Source: Pseudoxanthomonas kaohsiungensis (GTDB taxonomy: Bacteria; Pseudomonadota; Gammaproteobacteria; Xanthomonadales; Xanthomonadaceae). From it: a DNA stretch of 64,000 nucleotides. Positions 9,341 to 18,042 of this stretch are shown here, in pieces; position 1 is the first letter of the stretch; every line of letters begins with the position of its first letter. The DNA is taken from NCBI RefSeq assembly GCF_010211765.1, contig NZ_PDWO01000003.1, positions 220,305 to 284,304 of the forward strand, written 5' to 3'. The translations under genes and the position numbers were made by a program. The notes under the pieces were generated by a model. The model did not search any database. It saw nothing but the letters and a program-made list of their open reading frames with translations, and was not told where the DNA came from.

Positions 9341-10266
9341 AGCCGCGAACGCTCCAGCCAGGTTTCCAGGCCCTGGGCGTTGAGCTCGATGTCCATCGCC
9401 AGCAGCTGCAACACCGCTGCGTCGTCCAGGGCGACGCCATGCGCGCGGGCGCGCTCAAGGTAGTACTCCGACAGCGCGGCCACCAGCGCGCGGTGGCGAT
9501 CCGGCTGGCCATCGCAGGCCTGCGCCAGCGAGACCATCGCATCGATCTGCTCGTGCATTTCCGCGGCCAGCCGCGCCACGTCCCCGACGCGACCGTAGTG
9601 GGTCAGGTACATGGCCTGCGGCGACTGCGCCATCATCCGCTCGATCGATGCCTGCATCGCCTCGGGCTCGAACTGCACCGGCGAGGACGTGGGCAGGATG
9701 AAGGCACCGTGCGCGCCGTCCAGTTCGCGGTACGAAAGGCCGAAGGTGTCGCCGGTGAACCAGCTGCGGCTGCGCGCGTCCCACACGCACTGGTGGTGGC
9801 GCGCGTGGCCGGGCGTGTCGATGCAACGCAGCGCCCTGCCCGCTAGGTCGACCTCGTGGCCATCGGCGGCCACCACCACCCGTCCGGACGGCACCGGCAC
9901 CAGCTCCCCGTAATGCCGCGCGAATTCGGCTTCGCCGTACACGGCCGTCGCGCCGGCGGCCAGACGCGCCGGATCGATCATGTGCGGCGCCGCGCGCGGA
10001 TGCGCGACCAGCCGAGCGTTCGGCAGTTGCCGCATCAGGGTGCCGGCACCACCTGCATGGTCGAGGTGGACGTGGGTCAGGATCAGCCAGTCCACGTCGG
10101 CGGGCACGAGCCCGGCCTGTTCCAGCGCCGCCAGCAGCACCGGGACGCTGTGGTTGGTGCCGCAGTCGATGAAGGCACCGCGCCCTTCTTCCACGACCAG
10201 GTACGCCGCGTCGAAGCGCGGCCGCACATAGCCGGTATCGATCGTATGGATGCCGTGTTCGGGCAT
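9337..10266 (-). CDS. MBL-fold metallo-hydrolase
   Basis: Metallo-beta-lactamase-fold hydrolase of 309 residues with the metal motif THVHLDH (about 64-70), a further metal His in CIDTPGHARHH, and the Asp of WFTGDTFGLSYRE. The C-terminal 100 residues are helical (ERMMAQSPQAMYLTHYGRVGD and onwards), as in the family often annotated as hydroxyacylglutathione-hydrolase-like. It probably hydrolyses a thioester or other small ester; the substrate is unknown. Its stop codon TAG is the TAG inside the terminal GTAGGAGCCC of the REP-like repeat, so the last residues may have been set by repeat insertion. Confidence 0.88.
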   Translation of the reverse strand: MPEHGIHTIDTGYVRPRFDAAYLVVEEGRGAFIDCGTNHSVPVLLAALEQAGLVPADVDWLILTHVHLDHAGGAGTLMRQLPNARLVAHPRAAPHMIDPARLAAGATAVYGEAEFARHYGELVPVPSGRVVVAADGHEVDLAGRALRCIDTPGHARHHQCVWDARSRSWFTGDTFGLSYRELDGAHGAFILPTSSPVQFEPEAMQASIERMMAQSPQAMYLTHYGRVGDVARLAAEMHEQIDAMVSLAQACDGQPDRHRALVAALSEYYLERARAHGVALDDAAVLQLLAMDIELNAQGLETWLERSRL

Positions 10267-10367
10267 GTCGGCCTCCTTGCTGGCTGTCTTCCGTGGCGCG
10301 GGACCATCCTAGTCAGGGCAGGCGGTGCCTGCGATCCGGCTTTGGTCGTAGACCGGACGCCCCCATT

Positions 10368-10460
10368 TGCAGGAGCCGATTCATCGGCGACACGGGCGTC
10401 GGGGTGCCGAGGATGTCGCCTGCGCCGGCGCGTCGGGTCGCCGATGAATCGGCTCCTACA
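10368..10460. repeat. Palindromic intergenic repeat (REP-like), copy 2
   Basis: A 93-base element bounded by TGCAGGAGCC at the left and GGCTCCTACA at the right, with inner arms GATTCATCGGCGAC and GTCGCCGATGAATC. It belongs to the same family as copy 1 but with the GATTCATCGG type of arm on both sides. Its right end contains the stop codon of the following minus-strand gene (10456-10458). Confidence 0.85.
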
Positions 10461-10770
10461 AGGGCCTTTGGCGCCACGCATCCATCAACCGCATGCGCAG
10501 GGGAATCGCCAGCGCCAGCACCGCCAGGAACGCGCCGTAGGCGTACAGCACCGCGAGCACCTGGCGCCAGATCGGCCCGCTGCGCGCGTCGGCCACGCCT
10601 TCGCTGTAGCCCCAGAGCATGCCGGCGATGCTCAGCACGAGCGCCAGCATCAGCACCGCGGTGTCGAATGCACGCCGCGCCAGCGGCCGGGGCGTGCGCG
10701 GATACACCCAGTACAGGGCGCCCAGCAACGCGAACCAGGGCAGGAACAGCAGCAGGGACAACCAGGCCAT
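10456..10770 (-). CDS. Small inner-membrane protein, function unknown
   Basis: A 104-residue protein with three hydrophobic segments: LSLLLFLPWFALLGALYWVY at the start, AVLMLALVLSIAGMLWGY in the middle, and AVLYAYGAFLAVLALAIPL near the end. ATG at 10770 is taken as the start because it begins directly before the first membrane helix. It lies 13 bases downstream of trpS in the same direction and may be cotranscribed. The stop TAG is provided by the adjoining REP-like repeat. I do not recognise the family. Confidence 0.75.
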   Translation of the reverse strand: MAWLSLLLFLPWFALLGALYWVYPRTPRPLARRAFDTAVLMLALVLSIAGMLWGYSEGVADARSGPIWRQVLAVLYAYGAFLAVLALAIPLRMRLMDAWRQRPL

Positions 10771-10783
10771 CAGCGCCGCGCCC

Positions 10784-12145
10784 TCATGCCTCGGCCTCGG
10801 CCAGCTGCCGCAGCGCATCGAGGACCTCGTCCACGCCGGCCAGGCCCTCGCCGAGCGTGCCGATCTTCTCGCCCAGCAGGCCGACCGCGCGCAACTCCAT
10901 CTCGTGCAGCGCGTCGAGGCCCTCGCGCTTGAGCCGCGCGATCACCTCGCCGGCTTCGCGCGGCGACTGGTGGCCATCCCCCTGCAGCAGCAGGCGTCCG
11001 TCCGCGTCGACCAGCTTGAAGTGGAAGCGGCCGTCGGCTTCGCGGTACTGCTTGATCTGCGGGAGCCTGGCCGCTGCCGACTTCTTCGCGCGGGCACCGG
11101 CCGCGGCCGCCCGGAACGGGCCAAGGCCGACGGCACGCTGCAGGCCGTCGAGCAGCGGCACGGTGACGTCGCGCGCCTTGCGTGCGCCTTCCAGCAGGAT
11201 GTCCTCCAGGTGCGCGGGCTTGGCGATCAGTTGTGCGTACTGCTCGCGCATCGGCGCCACCGCTTCGTCGACCAGCGCGAACAGCCGCTGCTTGGCGTCG
11301 CCCCAGCCGATGCCGTCGGCGAAGGCATGGCGCATCTCTTCGGCCTGCGCCGGCGTGGCAAAGGCCTGGTAAAGCTGGAACAGGGCCGAGCCCTCGGTGT
11401 CCTTGGCTTCGCCGGGCGCGCGCGAGTCGGTCACGATCGACATCACCAGCTTCTTCAGTTCGGCCGGCGGCGCGAACAGCGGGATCGTGTTGTCGTAGCT
11501 CTTGGACATCTTGCGCCCGTCCAGGCCGGGCAGCGTGGCCACGTTCTCGTCGATCTGCACCTCCGGCAGCACCAGCGGCTCGCCAGTGTTGCCCGTGGCC
11601 TGGCGCCAGGCCTCGCCGTAGAGGTGGTTGAAGCGTTGGCCGATATCGCGCGCCATCTCGATGTGCTGGATCTGGTCGCGACCCACCGGCACCTTGTGCG
11701 CGCCGAAGGCCAGGATGTCGGCGGCCATCAGCACCGGGTACATGTACAGGCCGGCGTTGACGCCCGCGTCGGGGTCTTCGCCGGCGGCGACGTTCTTGTC
11801 CACCGCCGCCTTGTAGGCGTGCGCGCGGTTGAGCAGGCCCTTGGCCGCCACGCAGGTCAGCAGCCAGGTGAGCTGGGGGATCTCGACGATGTCCGATTGC
11901 CGGTAGAAGGTCACCTTCCGCGGATCCAGGCCGCAGGCCAGCCAGGTCGCGGCGATCTCCTGGCGCGAGCGGGCGACGCGTTGCGGATCGTCGGCCTTGA
12001 TCAGCGCGTGGTAGTCGGCCAGGAAGAAGAAGCTCTCCACCCCGGGCGCGCGACTGGCGGCGATCGCCGGCCGGATGGCGCCGGCGTAGTTGCCCAGGTG
12101 CGGGGTACCGGTGGTGGTGATGCCGGTGAGGACTCGGACGGTCAT
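10784..12145 (-). CDS. trpS: Tryptophanyl-tRNA synthetase with C-terminal extension
   Basis: Class I aminoacyl-tRNA synthetase that charges tRNA-Trp. The HIGH-like TTTGTPHLGNYAG lies near residue 10 and GRKMSKSYDN is the KMSKS loop. At 453 residues it is about 110 longer than the common bacterial form. After a basic Ala-rich linker (GARAKKSAAARLP) comes an extra domain, FHFKLVDADGRLLLQGDGHQ, that looks like a YegP/DUF1508 strand pair; that resemblance is by eye. ATG at 12145 gives the normal N-terminus MTVRVLTGITTTG. Confidence 0.95.
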   Translation of the reverse strand: MTVRVLTGITTTGTPHLGNYAGAIRPAIAASRAPGVESFFFLADYHALIKADDPQRVARSRQEIAATWLACGLDPRKVTFYRQSDIVEIPQLTWLLTCVAAKGLLNRAHAYKAAVDKNVAAGEDPDAGVNAGLYMYPVLMAADILAFGAHKVPVGRDQIQHIEMARDIGQRFNHLYGEAWRQATGNTGEPLVLPEVQIDENVATLPGLDGRKMSKSYDNTIPLFAPPAELKKLVMSIVTDSRAPGEAKDTEGSALFQLYQAFATPAQAEEMRHAFADGIGWGDAKQRLFALVDEAVAPMREQYAQLIAKPAHLEDILLEGARKARDVTVPLLDGLQRAVGLGPFRAAAAGARAKKSAAARLPQIKQYREADGRFHFKLVDADGRLLLQGDGHQSPREAGEVIARLKREGLDALHEMELRAVGLLGEKIGTLGEGLAGVDEVLDALRQLAEAEA

Positions 12146-12271
12146 GGCGGATGCGCGGTTGAGACCGGTCGATTCTACCTTGGACGGCCGTCGGGCCCGG
12201 CGACAGACGAAGAAAACCCCATTGCCGCCCGTGGCGCGTTCATCGCAGGCAACCTCCCAGCGGCCACTGCC

Positions 12272-13162
12272 ATGACCACCCCGAGCAACGCGATCGCGAC
12301 CGCATTGGCGTCTTTCGCACGGTTTCTCTTGCTGGCGCTGGCGATGGCCGCGCCGGCACACGCCCACCGGCCCAGCCCCTCGCCGGCGCTGGTGGAACTG
12401 GAAATCGTCGACCGCGACAGCGGCCGGCGCCTGCAGTCCTGGCACCACCAGGGCCAGGCGTGGGTGGCCGGCGAGCCTGGCCGGCCCTACGCGATCGGCC
12501 TGCGCAACCTCACCGGCAGCCGCGTCCTGGTGGTGCTGTCGGTCGACGGTCTCAACGCCATCGACGGGCGCTCGGCAGCCTTCGGCCAGGCCGGTTACGT
12601 GCTTGGCCCCTGGCAGGCGCTGGAGGTCACCGGCTGGCGCAAGTCGCTCGGCACCGTGGCCCGGTTCGTGTTCGACGACCCGTCGCGCAGCTACGCCGCG
12701 CGGACCGGCCGCCCGGCGAACATCGGCGTGATCGGCGTGGCCGTGTTCCGCGAGCACGCGCCCGCCTATCTCCCTCCCCCGATCGGCATCGGCAGCGCCC
12801 GCGAAGCGCATGGCAGCGAACCATCGCCCGGCCGTCAGGCCAGGGCGATCCAGCGGACGACCGATGGCGTCCACGGCCCGCATCGAGCAGGCGTGCATTC
12901 CGAGGCCCGTGCCATCGCCTCGGGCGCGCCAGCCCCGGGCCTGGGCACCGGCCATGGCGCCGTGGAGGGATCGCGGGCCTATTACACCGGCTTCGAGCGC
13001 GAAGCCGTGCCCTCACAGGTCAGCGAGGTGCGCTACGACACACGGGCCGGGCTGCTCGCGCGCGGCGTGCGCATGCCGACCCTGCATCGACCGGGCAGGC
13101 ACCGGCCGCCCCTGCACGAGCCACATCCATTCCCTGGTGAGTTCGTCCCCGATCCGCGCTGA
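12272..13162 (+). CDS. Secreted protein of unknown function
   Basis: A 296-residue protein with a clear Sec signal, FARFLLLALAMAAPAHAHR (cleavage after about residue 32). The mature N-terminal half (LVELEIVDRDSGRRLQSWHH, NLTGSRVLVVLSVDGLNAIDG, GYVLGPWQALEVTGW) looks like a compact beta domain. The C-terminal third is Arg/Pro/His-rich and low in complexity. It is divergent from trpS. It resembles uncharacterised secreted proteins of Xanthomonadaceae; no function can be assigned. Confidence 0.75.
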   Translation: MTTPSNAIATALASFARFLLLALAMAAPAHAHRPSPSPALVELEIVDRDSGRRLQSWHHQGQAWVAGEPGRPYAIGLRNLTGSRVLVVLSVDGLNAIDGRSAAFGQAGYVLGPWQALEVTGWRKSLGTVARFVFDDPSRSYAARTGRPANIGVIGVAVFREHAPAYLPPPIGIGSAREAHGSEPSPGRQARAIQRTTDGVHGPHRAGVHSEARAIASGAPAPGLGTGHGAVEGSRAYYTGFEREAVPSQVSEVRYDTRAGLLARGVRMPTLHRPGRHRPPLHEPHPFPGEFVPDPR

Positions 13163-13307
13163 GCGCGGCGGGACCACACCCGCCTTTCCCTTTCGAGGGA
13201 GAAGCAAAACCGGCTTGCACGACCGCGCTGGCGGCGCAGGCGGGCAACGCCTCCGGTCCGATCGACGTCGCACCCGTCGACCGGGAGCGACGAGCCACAG
13301 ACACGGA

Positions 13308-13331
13308 AAAGGGCGGCTTGCGCCGCCCTTT
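13308..13331. terminator. Rho-independent terminator, probably bidirectional
   Basis: Perfect stem AAAGGGCGGC/GCCGCCCTTT with a four-base loop, placed between the convergent secreted-protein gene and csbD. The A/T ends on both sides let it act in either direction. Confidence 0.75.
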
Positions 13332-13355
13332 CCCCCTGTCGAGGCAGTCGCCCCG

Positions 13356-13571
13356 TCAGTGGCGGTAACGCTCGTCCAGGCTGCTCTCGAACTCGCGCAC
13401 TTCCTTCTCGGCGCGATCCTTCTCCCAGCCATAACGTTCCTGCAGCTTGCCGGCAAGGTACTTGGCGTTGCCTTCGGCCACGTCGAAATCGTCATTGGTC
13501 AGGTCGCCCCACTTGGCCTGCATCTGACCCTTGAGCTGCTTCCAGTTGCCACCGATGATGTCGCGATTCAT
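13356..13571 (-). CDS. CsbD-family stress protein
   Basis: A 71-residue CsbD/YjbJ-type protein starting [20 protein letters not shown], the family hallmark, followed by [21 protein letters not shown]. These small hydrophilic proteins accumulate under general stress or in stationary phase; their molecular role is not established. ATG 13571 fits the family start. A terminator follows at 13308-13331. Confidence 0.93.
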   Translation of the reverse strand: MNRDIIGGNWKQLKGQMQAKWGDLTNDDFDVAEGNAKYLAGKLQERYGWEKDRAEKEVREFESSLDERYRH

Positions 13572-13744
13572 GTGATGCTCCTGCTTGTGCGTGTCGGGGG
13601 ACGGCCACTTCGCTTCGTTGCTCGGTTGACCGTGGCGCCAGTGTCCCGCGTACGCCGTTGGGCGCCGATCCATCCCGCGTCAATGCGAAGTTATCCGGCT
13701 GAACCGCTCATCACCGCCGCACGCGCGCGCCGCCGCGAAAAAGA

Positions 13745-13768
13745 AAAGGGCCGGATGTCCGGCCCTTT
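13745..13768. terminator. Rho-independent terminator of the entericidin gene
   Basis: Stem AAAGGGCCGG/CCGGCCCTTT with loop ATGT, 26 bases past the entericidin stop codon. On the minus strand it is followed by TTTTCTT. Confidence 0.75.
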
Positions 13769-13793
13769 CCCGCGACGCGATGTGGATCGGCGA

Positions 13794-13946
13794 TCAGCAC
13801 TTGCCGTCCTTGCAGTCCTGCGCCTTGTCGTCGATCTTGTCGCCGGCCGCTTCGATGTCCTTGCCTGCACCGGAAACGGTGTTGCAGGCCGACAGCATGG
13901 ACACGGAGAACAGGCTCAGCAGGGTCAGGGTGATGATGCGCTTCAT
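13794..13946 (-). CDS. Entericidin A/B family small lipoprotein
   Basis: A 50-residue lipoprotein with signal LTLLSLFSVSMLSACNTVSG (lipobox LSAC) and the family's charged tail GKDIEAAGDKIDDKAQDC. Entericidins are small membrane lipoproteins linked to stress and, in Enterobacteria, to a toxin-antitoxin-like effect. Here it is a single gene with its own terminator. A good GAGGAG site lies just upstream of the ATG at 13946. Confidence 0.9.
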   Translation of the reverse strand: MKRIITLTLLSLFSVSMLSACNTVSGAGKDIEAAGDKIDDKAQDCKDGKC

Positions 13947-14044
13947 TTCGGGCTCCTCGTGACGGTTCGACCGCAACCTGTGCGGGTTGGCGGCCAATCT
14001 GGAGGGGGCACCGTGGAACCGGCGTGAATGCGTGCCGGGGATGT

Positions 14045-14968
14045 TCAGTCGCGCATCAGCGTGGATTTGCCGAACAGGCTCTCGACCAGGTCCACGGCCA
14101 GCTCGGCGGTGATGTTGTGGTCGTCCAGCACCGGGTTGAGCTCGACGATATCCAGCGAGCCCATCCGCCCGGTGTCGGCGATCATCTCCATCACCAGCTG
14201 CGCCTCGCGGTAGTTGGGGCCGCCGGGCACGGTGGTACCCACGCCCGGCGCGATCCCCGGATCGAGGAAGTCGACATCGAAGCTGACGTGCAGGTGGGTG
14301 TCGGCGTCCACCCCGTCGAGCGCCTGCGCCATCACCCGCTTCATACCGACCTCGTCGATGTAGCGCATGTCGTAGATGTCCAGGCGGTGCTGCTTGACCA
14401 GCCGCTTCTCCTCCGGATCCACCGAGCGGATGCCGATCTGGCGGATCTGCCCGGGCTGCAGCGCCGGCGCCTCCCCGCCCAGGCGGGTGAGCGCCTCCGG
14501 CCCGAGTCCGCACAGGCACGCCACCGGCATGCCGTGGACGTTGCCCGACGGCGTGACGTCGCTGGTGTTGAAGTCGGCGTGCGCGTCCAGCCACAGCACG
14601 CGCAGCTTCTTGCCGGTCTCGCGGCAGTGGCGCGCCACCGCGGTGATCGAGCCGATCGCCAGGCAATGGTCGCCGCCGAGCATCACCGGCATCCGGCCGG
14701 CGCGCAGCTCGCGCAGGCTGGCTTCCATCAGCGCGCCGTTCCAGGCCACGACCTGGTCCAGGTGCCGGTAGCCGGCCTCGGGCGGCAGCCAGGGATTGGC
14801 CGGGCCGGCCAGGTTGCCGCAGTCGCGCACGTCGATGCCGCGCCCGGCCAAGGCCTCGGCCAGGCCGGCGATGCGCAGGGCCTCGGGCCCCAGCGAGGCG
14901 CCGCGATGGCCGGCGCCGATGTCGGTCGGCACGCCGATGAAGGAAACAGGGGGATAGCTGCGGGGCAT
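14045..14968 (-). CDS. rocF: Arginase
   Basis: Binuclear manganese enzyme that hydrolyses L-arginine to ornithine and urea. It has 307 residues with all family motifs: MLGGDHCLAIGS (GGDH near 98-101), VLWLDAHADFNTSD (DAHAD near 128-132) and HVSFDVDFLDPGIAPGVGT. The start MPRSYPPVSFIGVPTDIGAG is normal. It is a single transcription unit between the entericidin gene and tRNA-Thr. Confidence 0.96.
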   Translation of the reverse strand: MPRSYPPVSFIGVPTDIGAGHRGASLGPEALRIAGLAEALAGRGIDVRDCGNLAGPANPWLPPEAGYRHLDQVVAWNGALMEASLRELRAGRMPVMLGGDHCLAIGSITAVARHCRETGKKLRVLWLDAHADFNTSDVTPSGNVHGMPVACLCGLGPEALTRLGGEAPALQPGQIRQIGIRSVDPEEKRLVKQHRLDIYDMRYIDEVGMKRVMAQALDGVDADTHLHVSFDVDFLDPGIAPGVGTTVPGGPNYREAQLVMEMIADTGRMGSLDIVELNPVLDDHNITAELAVDLVESLFGKSTLMRD

Positions 14969-15087
14969 GGATCGTCTGCAGGTGGATTGCGGACGTCCAT
15001 TCTAGGCAAGGGCGCCGACGCTGGCCCGCCGCAACGCAGCGACGAGCGGCTCGCGCAGATGCCTTCGCGCCCCGACCGGACGCGATG

Positions 15088-15163
15088 TGGTGCCGCCTAT
15101 CCGGATCGAACGGATGACCTACCGCTTACAAGGCGGTTGCTCTACCAGCTGAGCTAAGGCGGC
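15088..15163 (-). tRNA. tRNA-Thr (anticodon UGU)
   Basis: A complete 76-base cloverleaf on the minus strand. The acceptor stem GCCGCCU pairs with AGGCGGC, the anticodon stem ACCGC pairs with GCGGU around loop CUUGUAA, so the anticodon is UGU. A normal T-loop UUCGAUC is present and CCA is encoded at 15088-15090. No integrated element lies beside it. Confidence 0.97.
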
Positions 15164-15181
15164 GTCGTGGCGCGTCGGATT

Positions 15182-15856
15182 CTAGCGCAGCGTGCCGACA
15201 GGCAGCGTCGCGCAGTCGCGCTCCTGCGCGGCGGGGAACGTCGCGCGCACGGAATCGGCATCGGCGCTGGCACCGTCGAGCCACCAGCGCGACGGTCCAG
15301 CCGCGCCCTGCGCGCGCAGCTGCGCCGGGAACCCGGCCGCGCGCAAGGCCGCGACGCGGCGCTCGGCGGTCTCGCGCCCGCGATAGGCACCCAGGGCGAT
15401 GCCGTTGGCATCCTCGCCCTGGTTGAGCAGCAGGAAATCCTGGAAGCCTGCGGCCGCGATGCGATCGGCGGTCGCCTGCGCCTCGGCGCGACTGGCGGCC
15501 GGCGGCAGCAGCACGCGATAGCCGCTCGCCGCGCCGGGTTCCTCGCGGATCTCCGCCTCGCGCAGCAGCGTGCCCAGCCCCGCCTGCGCGACCTCGGCCG
15601 CGCCCCGGTCGGGGAACGGCCCCACGCTCAGGCAGGTGGCGGGCGCGGGGCCGGCAGCCTGCGGCCCGACGTCTTCGTTGCCGCTTGCGGTCGCAGGCGA
15701 GGTCGTCGCCGCCTGCGCCGGCAGCAGGACCAGCGCGACGCCGCCCTTGTCCGACGCTGGCAGCGGCCGCGGCGCGGGCGACGGCCGCGTCAGCCACCAG
15801 GCGGCGACACCGAGGTTGAGGGCGACCAGGACGACGATCAGGGCACGGACTCGCAT
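15182..15856 (-). CDS. SPOR-domain membrane protein
   Basis: A 224-residue protein with an N-terminal membrane anchor (LIVVLVALNLGVAAWWLT), a Pro/Ala-rich periplasmic linker, and a C-terminal SPOR fold with the repeats LSVGPFPDRGAAEVAQAGL and GIALGAYRGRETAERRVAAL. SPOR domains bind denuded peptidoglycan at the division site. It follows coaX by 11 bases and is probably the last gene of a birA-coaX-SPOR operon, an arrangement known from related genera. Confidence 0.85.
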   Translation of the reverse strand: MRVRALIVVLVALNLGVAAWWLTRPSPAPRPLPASDKGGVALVLLPAQAATTSPATASGNEDVGPQAAGPAPATCLSVGPFPDRGAAEVAQAGLGTLLREAEIREEPGAASGYRVLLPPAASRAEAQATADRIAAAGFQDFLLLNQGEDANGIALGAYRGRETAERRVAALRAAGFPAQLRAQGAAGPSRWWLDGASADADSVRATFPAAQERDCATLPVGTLR

Positions 15857-15867
15857 GGACGGCGATT

Positions 15868-16644
15868 CTAGCGGGACGGCAGCGGCGCCGGCCCATCGGC
15901 TTCGTCCGGCGCGTGCAGCTGCGCCCATGCCGCCAGGCCCTCCAGGACCAGGGCCACGCGCAGCTGCGCCGCCGGCATCAGCGGCAGCAACGCCTCCGCC
16001 CCGCCACCGTGGAGCAGCAGCGCCGGCTCGCGGCCGAGCCGTTCGCGCGCGTGCCGCAGGGAGCGCTCGACCAGCGCGACCGCCGCGCCGTCGCAGCCGG
16101 ATGCCAGCGCATCCTCGGTGTCGTCGGCGAACTCGCGGTAGTGCCCCCCGGAGGCGGGCAACTGCACCGCACGCTGCTGCAGCGCCTGGCGCATCAGCGT
16201 CGGCGAGGCCGCGATCCGCCCCCCATGGTGGATGCCATCGGCGGCGAGCAGGTCGATCGTCAGCGCGGTGCCGACACCGGCGACGAGCACGTCGCCACCG
16301 CCCGCGCGCGCGGCGAGCATGGCGAGGAAGCGGTCCACGCCCATCCGCTGCGGTTGCGGATAAGCCACGCGCAGGCCGCCGCATTCGGCCAGGGTGCGGG
16401 CGACCTGCACCTCCTCGAAGCGTTCGCGCAGCAGCGCCATCACCCGCGTGGTCAACGCCGTTGCGGCCACGCTCGCGACCCAGGCGCGGCGACCGCGGGG
16501 CAGCGGGACCTGGCCGGCATCGTCGCCGCTGGCCATCGCCTCGGCGCTGTGCGGCCAGGCCAGCACCTCGCCGATGCCACCGTCCGGCCGCCTGCGCGCG
16601 GCCTTGAAGCGCGAGTTCCCCAGGTCGAACAGCCAGTCGCTCAT
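15868..16644 (-). CDS. coaX: Type III pantothenate kinase
   Basis: First enzyme of coenzyme A synthesis, of the CoaX type that is insensitive to CoA feedback. It has 258 residues with the N-terminal phosphate-binding motif DLGNSRFK, the central VAGVGTALTIDLL and GGRIAASPTLM motifs. Its ATG overlaps the birA stop by four bases (ATGA), so translation is coupled. Confidence 0.94.
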   Translation of the reverse strand: MSDWLFDLGNSRFKAARRRPDGGIGEVLAWPHSAEAMASGDDAGQVPLPRGRRAWVASVAATALTTRVMALLRERFEEVQVARTLAECGGLRVAYPQPQRMGVDRFLAMLAARAGGGDVLVAGVGTALTIDLLAADGIHHGGRIAASPTLMRQALQQRAVQLPASGGHYREFADDTEDALASGCDGAAVALVERSLRHARERLGREPALLLHGGGAEALLPLMPAAQLRVALVLEGLAAWAQLHAPDEADGPAPLPSR

Positions 16645-17609
16645 CGCGGCCTCACGCTCACTTCGCCCGCATGGAAGATCCGGTCGCCCTCGCCGGTGCG
16701 CACGCGCAGGCCGCCGTCGACGGCCAGGCCGATGGCCTGGCCGTCGACCACCTCGCGCCCCGCGAGCACGCGTACCGGGCGCCCGGCGAGTACGTCCAGC
16801 GTTTCGTAACGAGGCAGGAACGGCGCCAGCCCGTCGCGATCGAACGCATCGAGCGCCGGCAGCAGCCGCTGCAGCACCGTCGCCGCGACGGTATTGCGCG
16901 AGGGTGGTCCGCCGTCGGGCGCGAGCCCGGCCAGGTCGGTCCAGGGCTGGTCGATCGCGGCGGCGACGGCCGCCGGCAGGCGCACGTTGATCCCGATCCC
17001 GACCACCGCCTGCACCGGGCCGGCGTACTCGCCACCGCCCTCGACCAGCAGGCCGGCGAGCTTGCGATCGCCCGCCACCAGGTCATTGGGCCACTTCAGG
17101 CCGACCGATGCGAAGCCCAGCGCGCGCAGCGCCTCGGCCACCGCGACCCCGGCCACCAGGCTGAGCCCACCGAGGCGGGCCAGGCCGCCGTCGAAGCCGC
17201 GCCGTACCGACAGGCAGACCTGGCCGGCCAGCGGCGTATTCCAGGCCCGCCCCAGGCGTCCGCGCCCGGCGGTCTGGCGCTCGGCCAGCAGCACCAGCGT
17301 GCCGGCCGGCGGCGGGCGGCGCAGCAGTTCGCTGTTGGTCGAATCCAGGCTCCAGGCCAGTTCGAGCGAATCGCGGCCGGCCACCAGCACGCCGGCCAGG
17401 GCCGCCTGCAGCCCGGCCAGGTCGAGCAGGTCCGGCGGATGCGCCAGGACGTAACCCTGACCGGGGCGGGCCTCGATCTCGACGCCCGCCGACCGCAACG
17501 CCTCGATCCGCTTCCACACCGCCGCGCGGGTCACCCCGGCCTCGCGCGCCAGCGCGTCGCCGGACACCGCACCGGTCCCGAGCCTGACCAGCAATTGGCG
17601 ATCGTCCAC
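16641..17609 (-). CDS. birA: Biotin-[acetyl-CoA-carboxylase] ligase / BirA
   Basis: Attaches biotin to acyl carrier subunits and, with its N-terminal winged helix, represses biotin genes. The HTH is visible (LAREAGVTRAAVWKRIEALR, about 22-41), followed by the catalytic domain with AERQTAGRGRLGRAW and KWPNDLVAGDRKLAGLLVEG. A GTG at 17609 (VDDRQLLVRLGTG) gives the family's usual N-terminus and 322 residues. It is first gene of the birA-coaX-SPOR unit. Confidence 0.92.
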   Translation of the reverse strand: MDDRQLLVRLGTGAVSGDALAREAGVTRAAVWKRIEALRSAGVEIEARPGQGYVLAHPPDLLDLAGLQAALAGVLVAGRDSLELAWSLDSTNSELLRRPPPAGTLVLLAERQTAGRGRLGRAWNTPLAGQVCLSVRRGFDGGLARLGGLSLVAGVAVAEALRALGFASVGLKWPNDLVAGDRKLAGLLVEGGGEYAGPVQAVVGIGINVRLPAAVAAAIDQPWTDLAGLAPDGGPPSRNTVAATVLQRLLPALDAFDRDGLAPFLPRYETLDVLAGRPVRVLAGREVVDGQAIGLAVDGGLRVRTGEGDRIFHAGEVSVRPR

Positions 17610-17737
17610 GCAGACTCCCCGGCCGGGCGGCCACTTCCGACCGGCGATTATCACCCCTGGCGCCACGCCCCAGGCACATGCCGGGCGGCGCCGGCCGCGC
17701 TATAGTCGGGCCCTCCGCCCGGTCGATGGATCCGCCG

Positions 17738-18031
17738 ATGCGCCGCCTGCTCCCGTTCCTGTTGCTGCTCGCCGCCCCGGCGATGTGCTGGGCGGCGCCT
17801 GCCGAGTCCGAGCCGGCCGCGAAGAACGGCGCCTGCGTGTACGCACGCCCCGCAACGACGGTGGCGGTGGCCGAGGGCGATGCACCGCAGGCCCGCCCGG
17901 CCACGCCGCCCGCGGCCAGGAGCACGCCGAAGCCGGCCGCGACCGGCGGTGGCGGCGGCGATGGCGAAAGCGCGGTCCCGCGCGTGCGCGGCAATCGCTG
18001 GCACAGTTTCCTGCCGGGCATGTTCCGCTGA
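17738..18031 (+). CDS. Small secreted Ala/Pro-rich protein, unknown
   Basis: A 97-residue protein with signal peptide MRRLLPFLLLLAAPAMCWAAP and a low-complexity mature part (Pro/Ala, then five glycines) that ends RGNRWHSFLPGMFR. The conserved-looking C-terminus and correct signal argue that it is real. It precedes mtfA, with the stop codon overlapping the 5' end of the mtfA frame. Function unknown. Confidence 0.65.
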   Translation: MRRLLPFLLLLAAPAMCWAAPAESEPAAKNGACVYARPATTVAVAEGDAPQARPATPPAARSTPKPAATGGGGGDGESAVPRVRGNRWHSFLPGMFR

Positions 18032-18042
18032 TAGCCACGCTG

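Noticed and set aside
15088..15163. tRNA-Thr as the attachment site of an element
   Set aside because: No integrase, no direct repeat and ordinary core genes on both sides.
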